64,000 nt of DNA from Nitrospira sp. (GCA_024331125.1 JANDJI010000004.1:186001-250000); one strand, 5' to 3'. Numbered from the stretch's first letter, positions 8,133 through 17,221 are shown. Notes: generated from the sequence alone by a model not told the origin. Numbers and translations: made by a program.

Positions 8133-8816
8133 CACCACCTCTCGAGACAAGGGCTGCTTGAAATTCATGCGGCAATAACAGGCATAGGTCACGTAGGTAT
8201 CCTGCAAACAATAGCGGGCGAGCTCCGGCCCTTGCCCCTTTTCCCACATCTCGGCCACCTGTTCCCCGCTCCCCGATTTGGTTTCAACCTGTAAGGCGCG
8301 GGCCAGCACGTCCAACTTGATCCAGCCCCTCGTATCCCAGTTGCTCCATATCGCCATGGTGTCGTAGACCGGCTCCGTCCGGAATTTGGCCAAATTGATC
8401 TCCAGGCTCGGCTTGACTTGATGGATGATCGACCGTTTCTTGAGGAAGGGGAAATCGAATCCCAGACCGTTGTGCGTGATAAACAGCGTGGGCCGAATCT
8501 GAGCCAGGCGCGCCCAGAACCGGCGGAGCAACTCCCGCTCGTTTTGACCGTACCAGGCGACGGCGCCCCTGGCCTCCATCTGATCGGAGAACTCCAACAA
8601 TCCGATGCACACCACCCGGCTGAAGGTGCCGTCGAACGCCGACTTGGCGTACAGCTCGTCCTCCGCCCTTCGTCGCTCCTCGGCTGCCCCCGCCGTAAAA
8701 AGATCGCCGCTCGGTTCAAACCCGAAGTCCTCCTGGCTTTGCGGGGGCTTTCCTATGATGCGAGCCCATTCCTCGCGAGAGGCCTGAACGGTTTCAATGT
8801 CGAGCACGATCTTCAT
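8100..8816 (-). CDS. Predicted 3'-5' exonuclease, PolB-exonuclease-like (RNase H fold)
   Basis: A 238-residue DEDD-type nuclease of the group related to the proofreading domain of B-family polymerases (DNA_pol_B_exo2). Exo I is VLDIETVQ (residues 4-11, the DxE pair), Exo II is THNGLGFDFPFLKKR, and Exo III is ARYCLQDTYVTY with the YxxxD pattern, so the metal-binding carboxylates are all present. The ATG overlaps the stop of the upstream mutT-like gene by four bases, which places it third in a mutY-mutT-exonuclease operon and suggests a role in DNA repair or nucleotide clean-up. Confidence 0.8.
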   Translation of the reverse strand: MKIVLDIETVQASREEWARIIGKPPQSQEDFGFEPSGDLFTAGAAEERRRAEDELYAKSAFDGTFSRVVCIGLLEFSDQMEARGAVAWYGQNERELLRRFWARLAQIRPTLFITHNGLGFDFPFLKKRSIIHQVKPSLEINLAKFRTEPVYDTMAIWSNWDTRGWIKLDVLARALQVETKSGSGEQVAEMWEKGQGPELARYCLQDTYVTYACYCRMNFKQPLSREVVLLQPELLEVN

Positions 8817-9223
8817 CGCCCACCCCTTCCTTCCTCGTCGTCGCGCTGCAAGGCCCTGACGATCGGGCGGTCGGCCGGGGGGAACTCAAACGCGGCCAAT
8901 TCGTCGGGTCGCACCCATCGAATCTCCTCGCACTCTATGGCCGTCGGCTCTCCCTCTTCGATGGCGCAGCGGAAAAAATGCAGCTCCACGATTCTTTCAG
9001 GATAGTCGTGCCTGATGATTTGATACGGGATCGGCACGTCGATTCGGATCCCCAATTCTTCAAACAGTTCCCGTTGCAGACATTCCGTCAACGATTCGCC
9101 CGCTTCTCGCTTGCCGCCCGGGAATTCCCAAAACCCGGCCAGATGGGTGCCGGACTTCCGCCGAGCAATCAAGTATCGCCCGTTTCGGCGGATGAGCCCG
9201 GCCGCCACCTCGATCATCTTCAT
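8813..9223 (-). CDS. mutT: MutT-like Nudix hydrolase (8-oxo-dGTP or related)
   Basis: A 136-residue Nudix protein with a complete Nudix box, GKREAGESLTECLQRELFEE followed by LGI, matching GX5EX7REUXEEXGU. The N-terminus MIEVAAGLIRRNGRYLIARR and the short length match the MutT group that sanitises oxidised dNTPs such as 8-oxo-dGTP. It lies nine bases after mutY and overlaps the exonuclease gene, so the neighbourhood supports the oxidised-guanine (GO) repair role. The substrate is still inferred; some members act on CTP or 5-methyl-dCTP. Confidence 0.8.
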   Translation of the reverse strand: MKMIEVAAGLIRRNGRYLIARRKSGTHLAGFWEFPGGKREAGESLTECLQRELFEELGIRIDVPIPYQIIRHDYPERIVELHFFRCAIEEGEPTAIECEEIRWVRPDELAAFEFPPADRPIVRALQRDDEEGRGGR

Positions 9224-9232
9224 GGTCGATTC

Positions 9233-9961
9233 TCAATCACCGGAGGCTTTGGAGCCGAACGGATACGTCTTACAGAACGACTTCATCGGACAGAGCAGAC
9301 AATAGGGATCGCGGGCCGTGCAGACCATCGCCCCGAAATCCATGATGGCCTGATTGAAATCATAGCCCTTGCCCCGGGGAATCAAGGCTTCGGACAACTC
9401 CCACAATTTCGACTTCTGCGCCTTGGGATCCCCCTCGGCCACAAACACCCGATGAAGCACCCGACTGACGTTTGTGTCCAGGATCGGCGCGTCCTGGTTG
9501 AACGCGAACGAGCGGATCGCGCCGGCGGTATACCGCCCGATGCCCTTGAAAGACAGCAGAACCTCCGCGTCGGAAGGTAACTTTCCCCCATACTTTTCAA
9601 CCGTTTCACACGCGATGCTATGCAGCCGCTCCGGCCGAACATTGTACCCCAGCGGGTACCAGGTCTTTTTCACGTCTGACACCGGCGCTTCCGCCAGATC
9701 CTCCAAACTCGGATAACGCTCCAAAAACTCATGATATTTGGGGATGACGCGGTCCACCTGCGTTTGCTGCAACATCACTTCGGACACGAGAATGTGGTAG
9801 GGGTCCGACGTTTTTCGCCACGGCAGATCACGACCATGTTCCCGATACCATTTTAAGAGGCGATGCTGAAACCGGCGCTTGGTTGACGAGTCGAGAGTCG
9901 TCTCATAGCCGCGATTTCCCTTCCCCGAACGATTTTTCGGAGTCCCCCGTCGAGCCTTCAC
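9233..9961 (-). CDS. mutY: A/G-specific adenine DNA glycosylase MutY, short form
   Basis: A 242-residue HhH-GPD glycosylase that removes adenine mispaired with 8-oxoguanine. Evidence: RDLPWRKTSDPYHILVSEVM with the catalytic Glu, LQQTQVDRVIPKY, the hairpin FKGIGRYTAGAI, the catalytic Asp in APILDTNVSRVLHR, and the [4Fe-4S] ligands C-X6-C-X2-C-X5-C in CTARDPYCLLCPMKSFC. The protein ends soon after the cluster, so the Nudix-like C-terminal domain of standard MutY (about 350 residues) that senses 8-oxoG is missing. The separate Nudix gene downstream is MutT-like with an intact catalytic box. Without the C-terminal domain, a thymine-glycosylase (Mig-type) role is possible. Confidence 0.85.
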   Translation of the reverse strand: MKARRGTPKNRSGKGNRGYETTLDSSTKRRFQHRLLKWYREHGRDLPWRKTSDPYHILVSEVMLQQTQVDRVIPKYHEFLERYPSLEDLAEAPVSDVKKTWYPLGYNVRPERLHSIACETVEKYGGKLPSDAEVLLSFKGIGRYTAGAIRSFAFNQDAPILDTNVSRVLHRVFVAEGDPKAQKSKLWELSEALIPRGKGYDFNQAIMDFGAMVCTARDPYCLLCPMKSFCKTYPFGSKASGD

Positions 9962-10097
9962 CCCATCGTCCCTCCAGACAAGCCGGCATTCTAGGGACCG
10001 GGGTCTTCAAAATCAAACCATCGACCTGTCCAACGGCCCTTTCTCGTGGTATGGTGTAATTACGACATACAAATTGAAGGTCGAGACTCTCAACTTT

Positions 10098-10559
10098 ATG
10101 AGAAAGAACCCGCAGACGGCACTGACAATCGGCTGGATCGCGATGCTGTTCTTGATACCGGCCCAACCTTCCTCCGCCGAGTCCCTCTCGGTGCCGTGGG
10201 AATGTTCCTCCTACACGGGGGTTGCCCAGGCCAGATGTATCAACACGTTGAATGAGCTTCAGCGCGAAAAGATCGCGCAGCTTGAAGACCAACTGCGCAC
10301 GCAACAAGCCACCGTAAACCGGCTCAAGACGCAAATAGACCGGCAGGAGGCCGCGACGGACGCCTTGCAACGACAGGTTGCAGATCGTCCCGCCATTCAA
10401 TTCGCTCCCATTCTCTATCCGCCCCTTCCGGTTGTGACCTTCCAGCCCCATGCGGGATTCTGGCTCTCTCTCGGCCATTCATGGGCCTTTGGTCCGCCCT
10501 ACTCCTACAGACCCTGGTGGGGCCCTCGATACTATCGTTCGTGGTACTGGCTCCGCTGA
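10098..10559 (+). CDS. Exported coiled-coil protein with aromatic/proline-rich tail
   Basis: A protein of about 153 residues with a signal peptide (MRKNPQTALTIGWIAMLFLI, likely cut after SSAE). Two cysteines in WECSSYTGVAQARCINTLNE are followed by a coiled coil of about 50 residues (REKIAQLEDQLRTQQATVNR). The last 50 residues are rich in Pro, Tyr and Trp, including WWGPRYYRSWYWLR at the end. This resembles envelope proteins of unknown function. Neither the ATG at 10098 nor the upstream TTG at 10074 has a strong ribosome-binding site. Confidence 0.6.
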   Translation: MRKNPQTALTIGWIAMLFLIPAQPSSAESLSVPWECSSYTGVAQARCINTLNELQREKIAQLEDQLRTQQATVNRLKTQIDRQEAATDALQRQVADRPAIQFAPILYPPLPVVTFQPHAGFWLSLGHSWAFGPPYSYRPWWGPRYYRSWYWLR

Positions 10560-10745
10560 ACATAACCGGCCCGTCCCTTCCTTGAACGCATCGTCCACTC
10601 GATTTTCTCCTCCTCCCGACGGCGGCTGAGATCTCCGTTTTGATTGACAAGATCGTAAAGGGCCCATAGCCTGCCTCAAGAAAGTCTGCACCGGCGGCAA
10701 CGTGACTCTTCCACGCCGCCTGAAAAAGAGCGTCGAGCGTGTCAG

Positions 10746-11087
10746 ATGATGGTTCGTAGGCATCAACGGTTTCCCGTCGCGATTCCCGTCGTTCTCGTGC
10801 ATGCCCAGCGGGAGAGGCTCCGCTACACCGGAACGGTCAAAGATCTGTCTCAGCAGGGATGCCGGATCGAGAGCGTCATCCGCCCATTTACCGGCATGCA
10901 GGTGGAACTGCACCTCCAGCCGCCCGGCGAATCCGCGCCGATCATGATCGGGAACGCAGCGGTTCGATGGACAGGAAGCTGCGGGATCGGATTGGAATTT
11001 CTCACCGTGGCGCCATCCCAGCAAGAACGGCTGAACCGACTTCTTAAACGATTCTCAAGCCTCCGGAACGACCTTCCGCTCGGTTGA
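10746..11087 (+). CDS. Single-domain PilZ protein (c-di-GMP receptor)
   Basis: A 113-residue stand-alone PilZ domain. The c-di-GMP-binding signature is intact: RRHQRFPV near the N-terminus (RxxxR) and DLSQQGCRIES about 30 residues later (DxSxxG), followed by a beta-barrel ending GIGLEFLTVAPSQQERL. It probably relays c-di-GMP levels to an unknown partner; a second single-domain PilZ gene is at 60780-61181. It has no signal peptide or membrane span and lies in its own small transcription unit convergent with the Nudix gene. Confidence 0.8.
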   Translation: MMVRRHQRFPVAIPVVLVHAQRERLRYTGTVKDLSQQGCRIESVIRPFTGMQVELHLQPPGESAPIMIGNAAVRWTGSCGIGLEFLTVAPSQQERLNRLLKRFSSLRNDLPLG

Positions 11088-11101
11088 CACCGTTCATGCT
11101 C

Positions 11102-11644
11102 CTACTGGGGAAGGCGGTCTTGAAGGCTGGCAAGATGTAATTGAAATCGCCCGCTCGCCGCGTCCTCGACGTAGCGCCGAAGGGTTTCGCGCACCACCGG
11201 GAAGGCGATCTGCTCCCATGGAATCTCGGCCAAGGGGAAAAGCCGCACGTCCAAACTCTCCGCCCCCGGCTCGCAAGAAGGGCTCAACATGCGCCCGCGA
11301 AAGACCAGATAGACCTGCCCGATATGGGGAAGGCTGAGGACCGCGTACAGTCCCGTGATCTTGACGTCCGCCTGCGCCTCTTCCTTGGTTTCTCGAACCG
11401 CGGCCTCCTCGGTGCTTTCCCCCAACTCCATGAAGCCGGCCGGAAACGTCCACAACCCAAGTCGAGGTTCGATGGCGCGGCGGCACAAAAGAATGCGATC
11501 TTCCCATTCGGGAATGCACCCGGCCACAATTTTAGGGTTGTGGTAATGAATCTGCTCGCACCGATTGCACACGTGCCGGGGCAGGTTGTCTCCCGGAGGA
11601 ATCTTTTGAACAACCGGAGCCCCGCAGTGACTACAATAGTTCAT
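11102..11644 (-). CDS. Zinc-ribbon Nudix hydrolase (NudC-like)
   Basis: A 180-residue protein that begins with a zinc ribbon, MNYCSHCGAPV and then HVCNRCEQIHYHNPK (CX2C...CX2C), followed by a Nudix domain with GFMELGESTEEAAVRETKEE. The last part of the box reads EEAQA, where Ala replaces the usual Gly. The arrangement matches NADH pyrophosphatase (NudC) relatives that hydrolyse nucleoside diphosphate derivatives, but the protein is shorter than NudC and lacks its N-terminal domain, so the substrate is uncertain. The start at 11644 is chosen for the zinc-ribbon N-terminus. Confidence 0.75.
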   Translation of the reverse strand: MNYCSHCGAPVVQKIPPGDNLPRHVCNRCEQIHYHNPKIVAGCIPEWEDRILLCRRAIEPRLGLWTFPAGFMELGESTEEAAVRETKEEAQADVKITGLYAVLSLPHIGQVYLVFRGRMLSPSCEPGAESLDVRLFPLAEIPWEQIAFPVVRETLRRYVEDAASGRFQLHLASLQDRLPQ

Positions 11645-11892
11645 AAGTTTGTAGACAGAAACGAACCCGCGTCCCATGAGAGCGGCCGGCCGTGGGTGAG
11701 GCGAACCGATCAGCCCGACAGACCGACCCGACTAACGAACGATCCCGCCGCAAACAGAAAGGCTCCAACCGACCCCTAGACGATGGATAGCATAAATTCC
11801 GCCCGCTTTGCACTAAAGCGTCGCGCGGCCTCACCCCCTTTCCCTTCTCCCTTCCCGACTCATTGCCGGTTGCCTCTCAGACGCTCCGTCTC

Positions 11893-11920
11893 TTGACTTC
11901 CCACCCAACGAACCTATCAC
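11893..11920 (+). promoter_or_regulatory. Possible lon promoter, TTGACT-N16-TATCAC
   Basis: The 340-bp divergent gap 11645-11987 holds no gene. Within it TTGACT (11893-11898) is followed by a 16-base spacer and TATCAC (11915-11920), about 70 bases before lon. The -10 is weak. I saw no CIRCE or HAIR inverted repeat. Confidence 0.35.
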
Positions 11921-11987
11921 TGTTGGTAGAATAACCATATGGATAGGCCAAGTCGGCCTCTTGTCACGTGATAAAAGGATGAATCCC

Positions 11988-14387
11988 GTGGAAAACAACA
12001 TCTTCACAATTCTGCCTGTACTCCCGATCAAACGGACGGTCCTTTTTCCCGGCGTCATGATGCCGCTGACCGTCGGACGCGAACGCTCGGTCGCGGCGGT
12101 TCACGCGGCGATGAAGACCGAGGACAAAACCATCGTGATCGTCGCCCAGCGCCACCCCCAGACTGAAGAGCCCGGATTGGCCGATCTCTATACCATCGGC
12201 ACAAAAGCGATCATTAAACAGATCGGTCAATCTTCAGAAGGCGCCCTTCATGTTTTGGTGCAGGGGTTGGATCGCGTCGTCGTGATCAAAGAAGAGCACA
12301 AGACACCGTACCTCAAGGTGCGGGCGCGGTTGCTCGATCCTCCGTCCGACTCGACGGCAACCGAGGTTCAGGCCCTTCATCGCGCGATCAAGGAGCTGCT
12401 GTCCGAACTCTCGCGATCGATTCAATCCCCGGGCATTCAAGAGATCAGCGCCGCTTTGGTCGACGAAACCGATCCGGTCGCCTTGGCCTATCGCATCACA
12501 TCCCTGGTCAATTTGACGGTAGCGGAAGAGCAAACGCTGCTGGAGTGTTCCTCCGCGGTCGACTTGCTCCGCGGTCTTTACGCCGCGCTCTCGAAGGAGA
12601 TCCAAATTCTCCAACTCCGCGACAAAATCGCCAATGACGCCCAGAAGAAAATATCCAAGAGTCAACGGGAATACATCCTGCGCGAACAGCTCAAGGCGAT
12701 CCAGCAGGAACTCGGCGAAAGCGAAGGCGAAGACGGCGAGATCTCCGCCCTTAAAAAGCGGGTGTCGGAAGCCGATCTCCCCGATCACGTGCGCAAGGAA
12801 GTCGAGCGCGAGTTGAATCGCTTGGCCAAGGTCCCGCCCTCCTCGCCGGACCATCAAGTCCTGCGGGCCTATTTGGAACTCGTACTCGAACTGCCTTGGA
12901 CGAAGACATCCGATGAACGTTTCGACCTCTCACGGGTCAGAGCGGTATTGGAAGAAGACCATTACGGCATCAAGGAAGTCAAAGACCGCATTGTCGAACA
13001 TCTGGCCGTCCTCAAGCTGAACCCCTCGGCGAAGGCCCCCATCCTCTGCTTGGTCGGCCCTCCGGGCGTCGGAAAGACCAGTTTGGGCCAATCGATCGCA
13101 CGGGCCATGGGACGGGCCTTCGAGCGATTCAGCTTGGGCGGCGTCCACGACGAGGCGGAGCTGCGGGGTCATCGCCGCACCTACGTCGGAGCCCTGCCGG
13201 GCCGCATCATCCAAGCCGTCCGCCGAGCCGGCGTCAACAACCCTGTGTTGATGCTCGACGAGGTGGATAAACTCGGGCGCGATTTCCGCGGCGATCCCGC
13301 GTCCGCTCTGCTGGAAATTCTGGACCCGGCGCAAAACCACACGTTCCGCGACCACTATCTGGACCTTCCCTTCGATTTATCGAAGGTCTTTTTCATTACG
13401 ACGGCCAATACGCTTGACACGATCAGTCAGCCGTTGCTGGACCGCATGGAAGTCATCCGCCTGCAAGGCTACAGCGAGCGTGAAAAGGCGGAAATCGCCC
13501 GGCGGTATCTGTGGCCTCGCCGGCTGAAGGAAGCCGGTATCGAGCCGCACCAGGCCGTCCTATCGGACGAAGTGCTCAATCTGATCATCACCCGGTACAC
13601 GAGAGAAGCGGGCGTGCGTCAGCTTGAACAGATGTTGGGCCGGCTGACGAGAAAAATCGCGTTGGCCTTCGCCGAACTGCCGGAAGGTCGGGAGCGGACG
13701 CCCGTCGTCATCCAAGCCGCCGCGCTGGGGGATTGGCTCGGCGCCGAACGGTTCATCCCCGAAGAAGCGCGGAAAAATTTGCCGCCCGGCGTGGCGACAG
13801 GGTTGGCCTGGACTCCCACGGGCGGCGACGTCCTCTACGTCGAATCAACGCTCTTGCCGGGCAACCATGATCTGACGCTGACCGGCCAACTGGGCGACGT
13901 CATGCAGGAGTCGGCTCGAGCGGCACGGAGCTACCTCTGGTCGCACGCGGAAAGCATGGGACTCGACATCTCCCGCTTCAAGCGCAACGGCATCCATATC
14001 CATGTGCCGTCCGGGTCCATTCCCAAAGACGGACCGTCGGCCGGTGTGACGATGGTCACGGCCCTGGCCTCGGCCTACGTCGGAAAAGCCGTCCGGAGCG
14101 ACACGGCCATGACGGGTGAAATCAGCTTGAGCGGTTTGGTCCTGCCGGTCGGCGGCATCAAAGAAAAGGTGTTGGCGGCGCACCGCGCCGGCATCACGCG
14201 CGTCATTCTGCCGAAGGCGAACGAGAAGGATTTGAAGGAAGTCCCGGCGGAGGTCCGTGATGAGCTGACCTTCATCCTGGTCGAACGGATCGAAGAGGTT
14301 CTTCGCGCGGCGTTCGATCAAGAATCGCCCGCGTCCGCGCACGAAGACACCGAGGAGCCGGCCGCCTCGGCGATCGCCGCACGGTAA
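11988..14387 (+). CDS. lon: ATP-dependent protease Lon (LonA)
   Basis: A protein of about 800 residues that unfolds and degrades damaged and regulatory proteins in the cytoplasm. The substrate-binding LAN domain opens with LPVLPIKRTVLFPGVMMPLT, a coiled-coil region follows (KKISKSQREYILREQLKAIQ), then AAA+ with Walker A GPPGVGKTSLG and Walker B VLMLDEVDKLG, and the protease domain with catalytic Ser in PKDGPSAGVTMV and Lys in GGIKEKVLAAHRAG. The GTG at 11988 has AAGGA eight bases upstream; the in-frame ATG at 11979 lies on that site, so the GTG is preferred. Its product is the standard LonA length. Confidence 0.95.
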   Translation: MENNIFTILPVLPIKRTVLFPGVMMPLTVGRERSVAAVHAAMKTEDKTIVIVAQRHPQTEEPGLADLYTIGTKAIIKQIGQSSEGALHVLVQGLDRVVVIKEEHKTPYLKVRARLLDPPSDSTATEVQALHRAIKELLSELSRSIQSPGIQEISAALVDETDPVALAYRITSLVNLTVAEEQTLLECSSAVDLLRGLYAALSKEIQILQLRDKIANDAQKKISKSQREYILREQLKAIQQELGESEGEDGEISALKKRVSEADLPDHVRKEVERELNRLAKVPPSSPDHQVLRAYLELVLELPWTKTSDERFDLSRVRAVLEEDHYGIKEVKDRIVEHLAVLKLNPSAKAPILCLVGPPGVGKTSLGQSIARAMGRAFERFSLGGVHDEAELRGHRRTYVGALPGRIIQAVRRAGVNNPVLMLDEVDKLGRDFRGDPASALLEILDPAQNHTFRDHYLDLPFDLSKVFFITTANTLDTISQPLLDRMEVIRLQGYSEREKAEIARRYLWPRRLKEAGIEPHQAVLSDEVLNLIITRYTREAGVRQLEQMLGRLTRKIALAFAELPEGRERTPVVIQAAALGDWLGAERFIPEEARKNLPPGVATGLAWTPTGGDVLYVESTLLPGNHDLTLTGQLGDVMQESARAARSYLWSHAESMGLDISRFKRNGIHIHVPSGSIPKDGPSAGVTMVTALASAYVGKAVRSDTAMTGEISLSGLVLPVGGIKEKVLAAHRAGITRVILPKANEKDLKEVPAEVRDELTFILVERIEEVLRAAFDQESPASAHEDTEEPAASAIAAR

Positions 14388-14459
14388 GCTCGGCACAGTA
14401 AGCTCGGAAAGAACGGCGGGCCAAGTATGTTCCGAACGGCTCACCGGCCGCTGCGCGCC

Positions 14460-15710
14460 TCACCCCTGTTCCTTGAAACCGGCGCGCGGTGAATTCTCCG
14501 ACGGCACCGGTGACGGCATGCCTCCGACAATCTCCCGATAATACGATTCGAGCGCATGGGCATGGGTCGGATCGAATACGACCAATTGTCGCTGATCGAA
14601 AGTATTGGCGCAGTAAAGATAGGCAAGCCCGTTCGCGATGCCCAGCTCCACGTGTAGCTCCCGACCATCCGGCTCCCGGCGGGTCGCCTCTTTAGTGACG
14701 ATACGGTCGATCAGCCGTTCCCACGCCGCCTGCGCCGACGGCCGGTGGTTTTCGTACAGGGGAGCCTCGATGTTGCGCGACGACTTGTCGGCGCAGGCGG
14801 GATCAAACGGCCGGCCGTCATCGGGCTCCGGCGACTCGTCCCATTCGAGAAAAGGCTTGCCTCCTTTACCCACGTGATAAAGGGGACCGTCATCCGTCAC
14901 ATCTTCAAAAATCCTGTAGCGGATCGGCTCCGGCTTCTCGATCAAATGCAATCCCCTGGCAGCCATGGCCCGTTGAAACGGCACCCGCCTGGCGAGCTGT
15001 CTGGTCTTTTCGAGCGCGATCATCCGCCCTTGTCGAGTCAAGATTGAAGCGAGCCGGTCAAGCCTGGCTCCCATGCCGGTACGACGTTCGAACGCCGCCT
15101 GTTGACCGGCGTCCCGCGCCCTTTCAAAAGTCCGCCAGCTCGCGCTCGGAAGACCAGGGTCCCGCTCGTATTGAACCAACGCGTGGGTGGACAGGATCAG
15201 ATCATAGGCTTCGGAGGGCCCATTGCGATCGGCGCCGACGTCCAGACACTCAAACCGGACGTTGCTCAAACCCAGCTCGTCGGCCTTCCGTCTCGCGGCC
15301 GCGATCGAAGCTTCCGAACGATCGATTCCGACGAAACGACGATCGGAAAACAGACGGGCGTAGAACGTCGTGAGAATCCCCACTCCGCAGCCGAAATCGA
15401 GGATGCGGGCGGCGTCTCCGATACGGGACGCCACGGACAACCCCGCGGATTCATAATAGTCGTACCGTTGGCTCTGGAGGACGGGAAGGAGGCCGGGCTG
15501 AGCCGAGAGATCGTAAAAGGCGACATCGGCATGTGCCTCGCCGCCTCGTCTTCGCTCGGCTTGTTCGGCGAATCGTTCAAGAGCTTCAGGGGCTACCAGT
15601 CGTTGTTGCCAGGCAAGGTACTCGCGGGCCGTCGCCCATCGCTTGAGCCCCCACTGCGCAAGATGGTCGTGAAGCGCCTTCCGTATCTCGTCGTTTTTCT
15701 CATCCGTCAC
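14460..15710 (-). CDS. Class I SAM-dependent methyltransferase, unknown substrate
   Basis: A 416-residue protein with a Rossmann methyltransferase core near residues 85-210: motif I is ARILDFGCGVGILTTFYARL, motif II FVGIDRSEASIAAARRK, and DLILSTHALVQYE follows. The last 200 residues form an extra domain (HVELGIANGLAYLYCANTFD, RQLVVFDPTHAHALESYYRE) that I do not recognise. The gene lies 45 bp downstream of the ProA homologue on the same strand and is probably co-transcribed with it, but nothing in the sequence shows the methyl acceptor. Confidence 0.7.
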   Translation of the reverse strand: MTDEKNDEIRKALHDHLAQWGLKRWATAREYLAWQQRLVAPEALERFAEQAERRRGGEAHADVAFYDLSAQPGLLPVLQSQRYDYYESAGLSVASRIGDAARILDFGCGVGILTTFYARLFSDRRFVGIDRSEASIAAARRKADELGLSNVRFECLDVGADRNGPSEAYDLILSTHALVQYERDPGLPSASWRTFERARDAGQQAAFERRTGMGARLDRLASILTRQGRMIALEKTRQLARRVPFQRAMAARGLHLIEKPEPIRYRIFEDVTDDGPLYHVGKGGKPFLEWDESPEPDDGRPFDPACADKSSRNIEAPLYENHRPSAQAAWERLIDRIVTKEATRREPDGRELHVELGIANGLAYLYCANTFDQRQLVVFDPTHAHALESYYREIVGGMPSPVPSENSPRAGFKEQG

Positions 15711-15755
15711 AAATTTGCCTCGACGGACGGCGATGCGATGGACGCCCGACGGACG

Positions 15756-17120
15756 TCACGCCCTTTTCAACATGATGGCGTCGAAGTAAGTGTCCGGAAC
15801 CGGATGGGGCGCTCGCAATTGGCCGGTTCCGAAGGCGACGTATTTCTCGCAAGTCAACTGCTCCAGCCCGATCGGACCCTTGGCGTGCAGGCGTCCGACC
15901 CCGAGGCCGATGTCGACACCAAAACCGAAACCGTCTCCCGCGTTCAGCCGCGAGGACGCGTTGACCAACACGGCCCCGGCATCGACCTCTCGCGTGAACC
16001 GCATCGCCGACTCATAGCGATCCGTCGCGATCACCGCCGTGAGACAAGGGCCGTGGCCGGCAATGTGGGCGATCGCCTCATCCAGTCCCTCCACCATCTT
16101 CACGGCCAAGATCGGCCCGAGAAACTGCGTCCGCCAATCGGCCTCCGTCGCCGGCACGATCGCCGTGTGACCCGTCATCGCCATCTGCCCCATCAGGGCG
16201 ATGGTTTTGGGACAACCCCGCACCTCGACCTTGAATTGTTCGAGCAATCGGTTGATCAGCGGAGGCAAGAATTGCCGCCCGACGATCTGTTCGACCAACA
16301 ACGTATCGAGCGAATTGGCGGCGGCGGCCCGTTGGACTTTGGAATTAATGACCACGTTTTGCGCCAGCGGAAGGTCGACTTCCCCGTCGACATAGAGGTG
16401 CGTCAATCCTCCGTCATGACACAACACCGGCACCTTGGCCTGTTCCATCACGACCTTGCGAAGCCCCATCCCTCCGCGCGCAATCAGCGCGTCGAGGTTT
16501 TTGCCGGACCGCATCAGTTCGAGGGCCATCTCTTTGTCCGGGCGATCGATCACGATCCATGAGCCGGCGGCGAGCCCGCTTCGTTCCGCCGCGCGGCGCA
16601 ACGCCGTTTCCAGGGCCCGATGCGTTTCCTTCCACTCGGGAGCGCCTCGAAAAACACAGAGGTTGCCGGACTTGAGGCACAGCGCGATTGATTCGACCGT
16701 TACCAGCGGATTCATCTCCGAGATGACGCCGATCACCCCGATCGGAACGCGAACCCGCTCGACCTGCAGTCCATCCGGCCTTTCCCACCTGCCGGTGACG
16801 GCGCCGACGGGATCGGGCAAGTCGGCGACGACACGAAGCCGATCGGCCATCTCCTTGACGGATTCGGCCGTCAGACGCACGCGCGCGACCAATTCTTTCA
16901 TTCGGTCCTTGCCGACGTCGCCCTCGTACGACGCACCGAGGGCGTCGACGTCCCGCTCATTGGCCGCGAGAATCGCCTCTTCCTCGGCTTCCAGCTCATC
17001 GGCCATCGCTCGCAGCGCCGAATCCTTGACGGCCGCCGACATCAAGGCCAACCGCCTTGCGTCGCCGCGGCTCTCCTTCAGCAATTTCTCGACGTACAAT
17101 TTGGCAGGAACTTCCGGCAT
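15756..17120 (-). CDS. Gamma-glutamyl phosphate reductase (ProA) homologue lacking the catalytic Cys
   Basis: A 454-residue aldehyde-dehydrogenase-fold protein clearly related to ProA: GVIGVISEMNPLVTVESIAL, LCLKSGNLCVFRGAPEW, LIARGGMGLRKVV, GVDIGLGVGRLHAKGP and IGLEQLTCEKYVAFG. In ProA the nucleophile lies in a motif such as AKTQRPGVCNALETLLV. Here that stretch is NSKVQRAAAANSLDTLLV, so Ala stands where Cys belongs. The usual ETGVGNCH segment is also replaced (LCHDGGLTH). It should not make glutamate-5-semialdehyde by the known mechanism; a binding, regulatory or altered-catalysis role is possible. A separate true proA is expected elsewhere. It is probably co-transcribed with the methyltransferase. 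Confidence 0.75.
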   Translation of the reverse strand: MPEVPAKLYVEKLLKESRGDARRLALMSAAVKDSALRAMADELEAEEEAILAANERDVDALGASYEGDVGKDRMKELVARVRLTAESVKEMADRLRVVADLPDPVGAVTGRWERPDGLQVERVRVPIGVIGVISEMNPLVTVESIALCLKSGNLCVFRGAPEWKETHRALETALRRAAERSGLAAGSWIVIDRPDKEMALELMRSGKNLDALIARGGMGLRKVVMEQAKVPVLCHDGGLTHLYVDGEVDLPLAQNVVINSKVQRAAAANSLDTLLVEQIVGRQFLPPLINRLLEQFKVEVRGCPKTIALMGQMAMTGHTAIVPATEADWRTQFLGPILAVKMVEGLDEAIAHIAGHGPCLTAVIATDRYESAMRFTREVDAGAVLVNASSRLNAGDGFGFGVDIGLGVGRLHAKGPIGLEQLTCEKYVAFGTGQLRAPHPVPDTYFDAIMLKRA

Positions 17121-17191
17121 TGAGACTCCTCTCGACCTCCGTGGTGGCGGGCGGTTGATCCATTCTCGTCTCGCCGCGCGAGCGGCGGCAG

Positions 17192-17221
17192 ACTATACCA
17201 CGCGATTTTTTTGTCGGTAAA
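17192..17221 (-). promoter_or_regulatory. Possible promoter of the ProA-like operon
   Basis: On the minus strand TTTACC (17221-17216) is followed after 18 bases by TATAGT (17197-17192), about 70 bases before the ATG at 17120. The -10 is good, the -35 only four of six. Confidence 0.4.

Noticed and set aside
14380-14411. Direct repeat of GTAAGCTCGG after lon
   Set aside because: Only two copies of about ten bases; no mobile element or attachment site around it.
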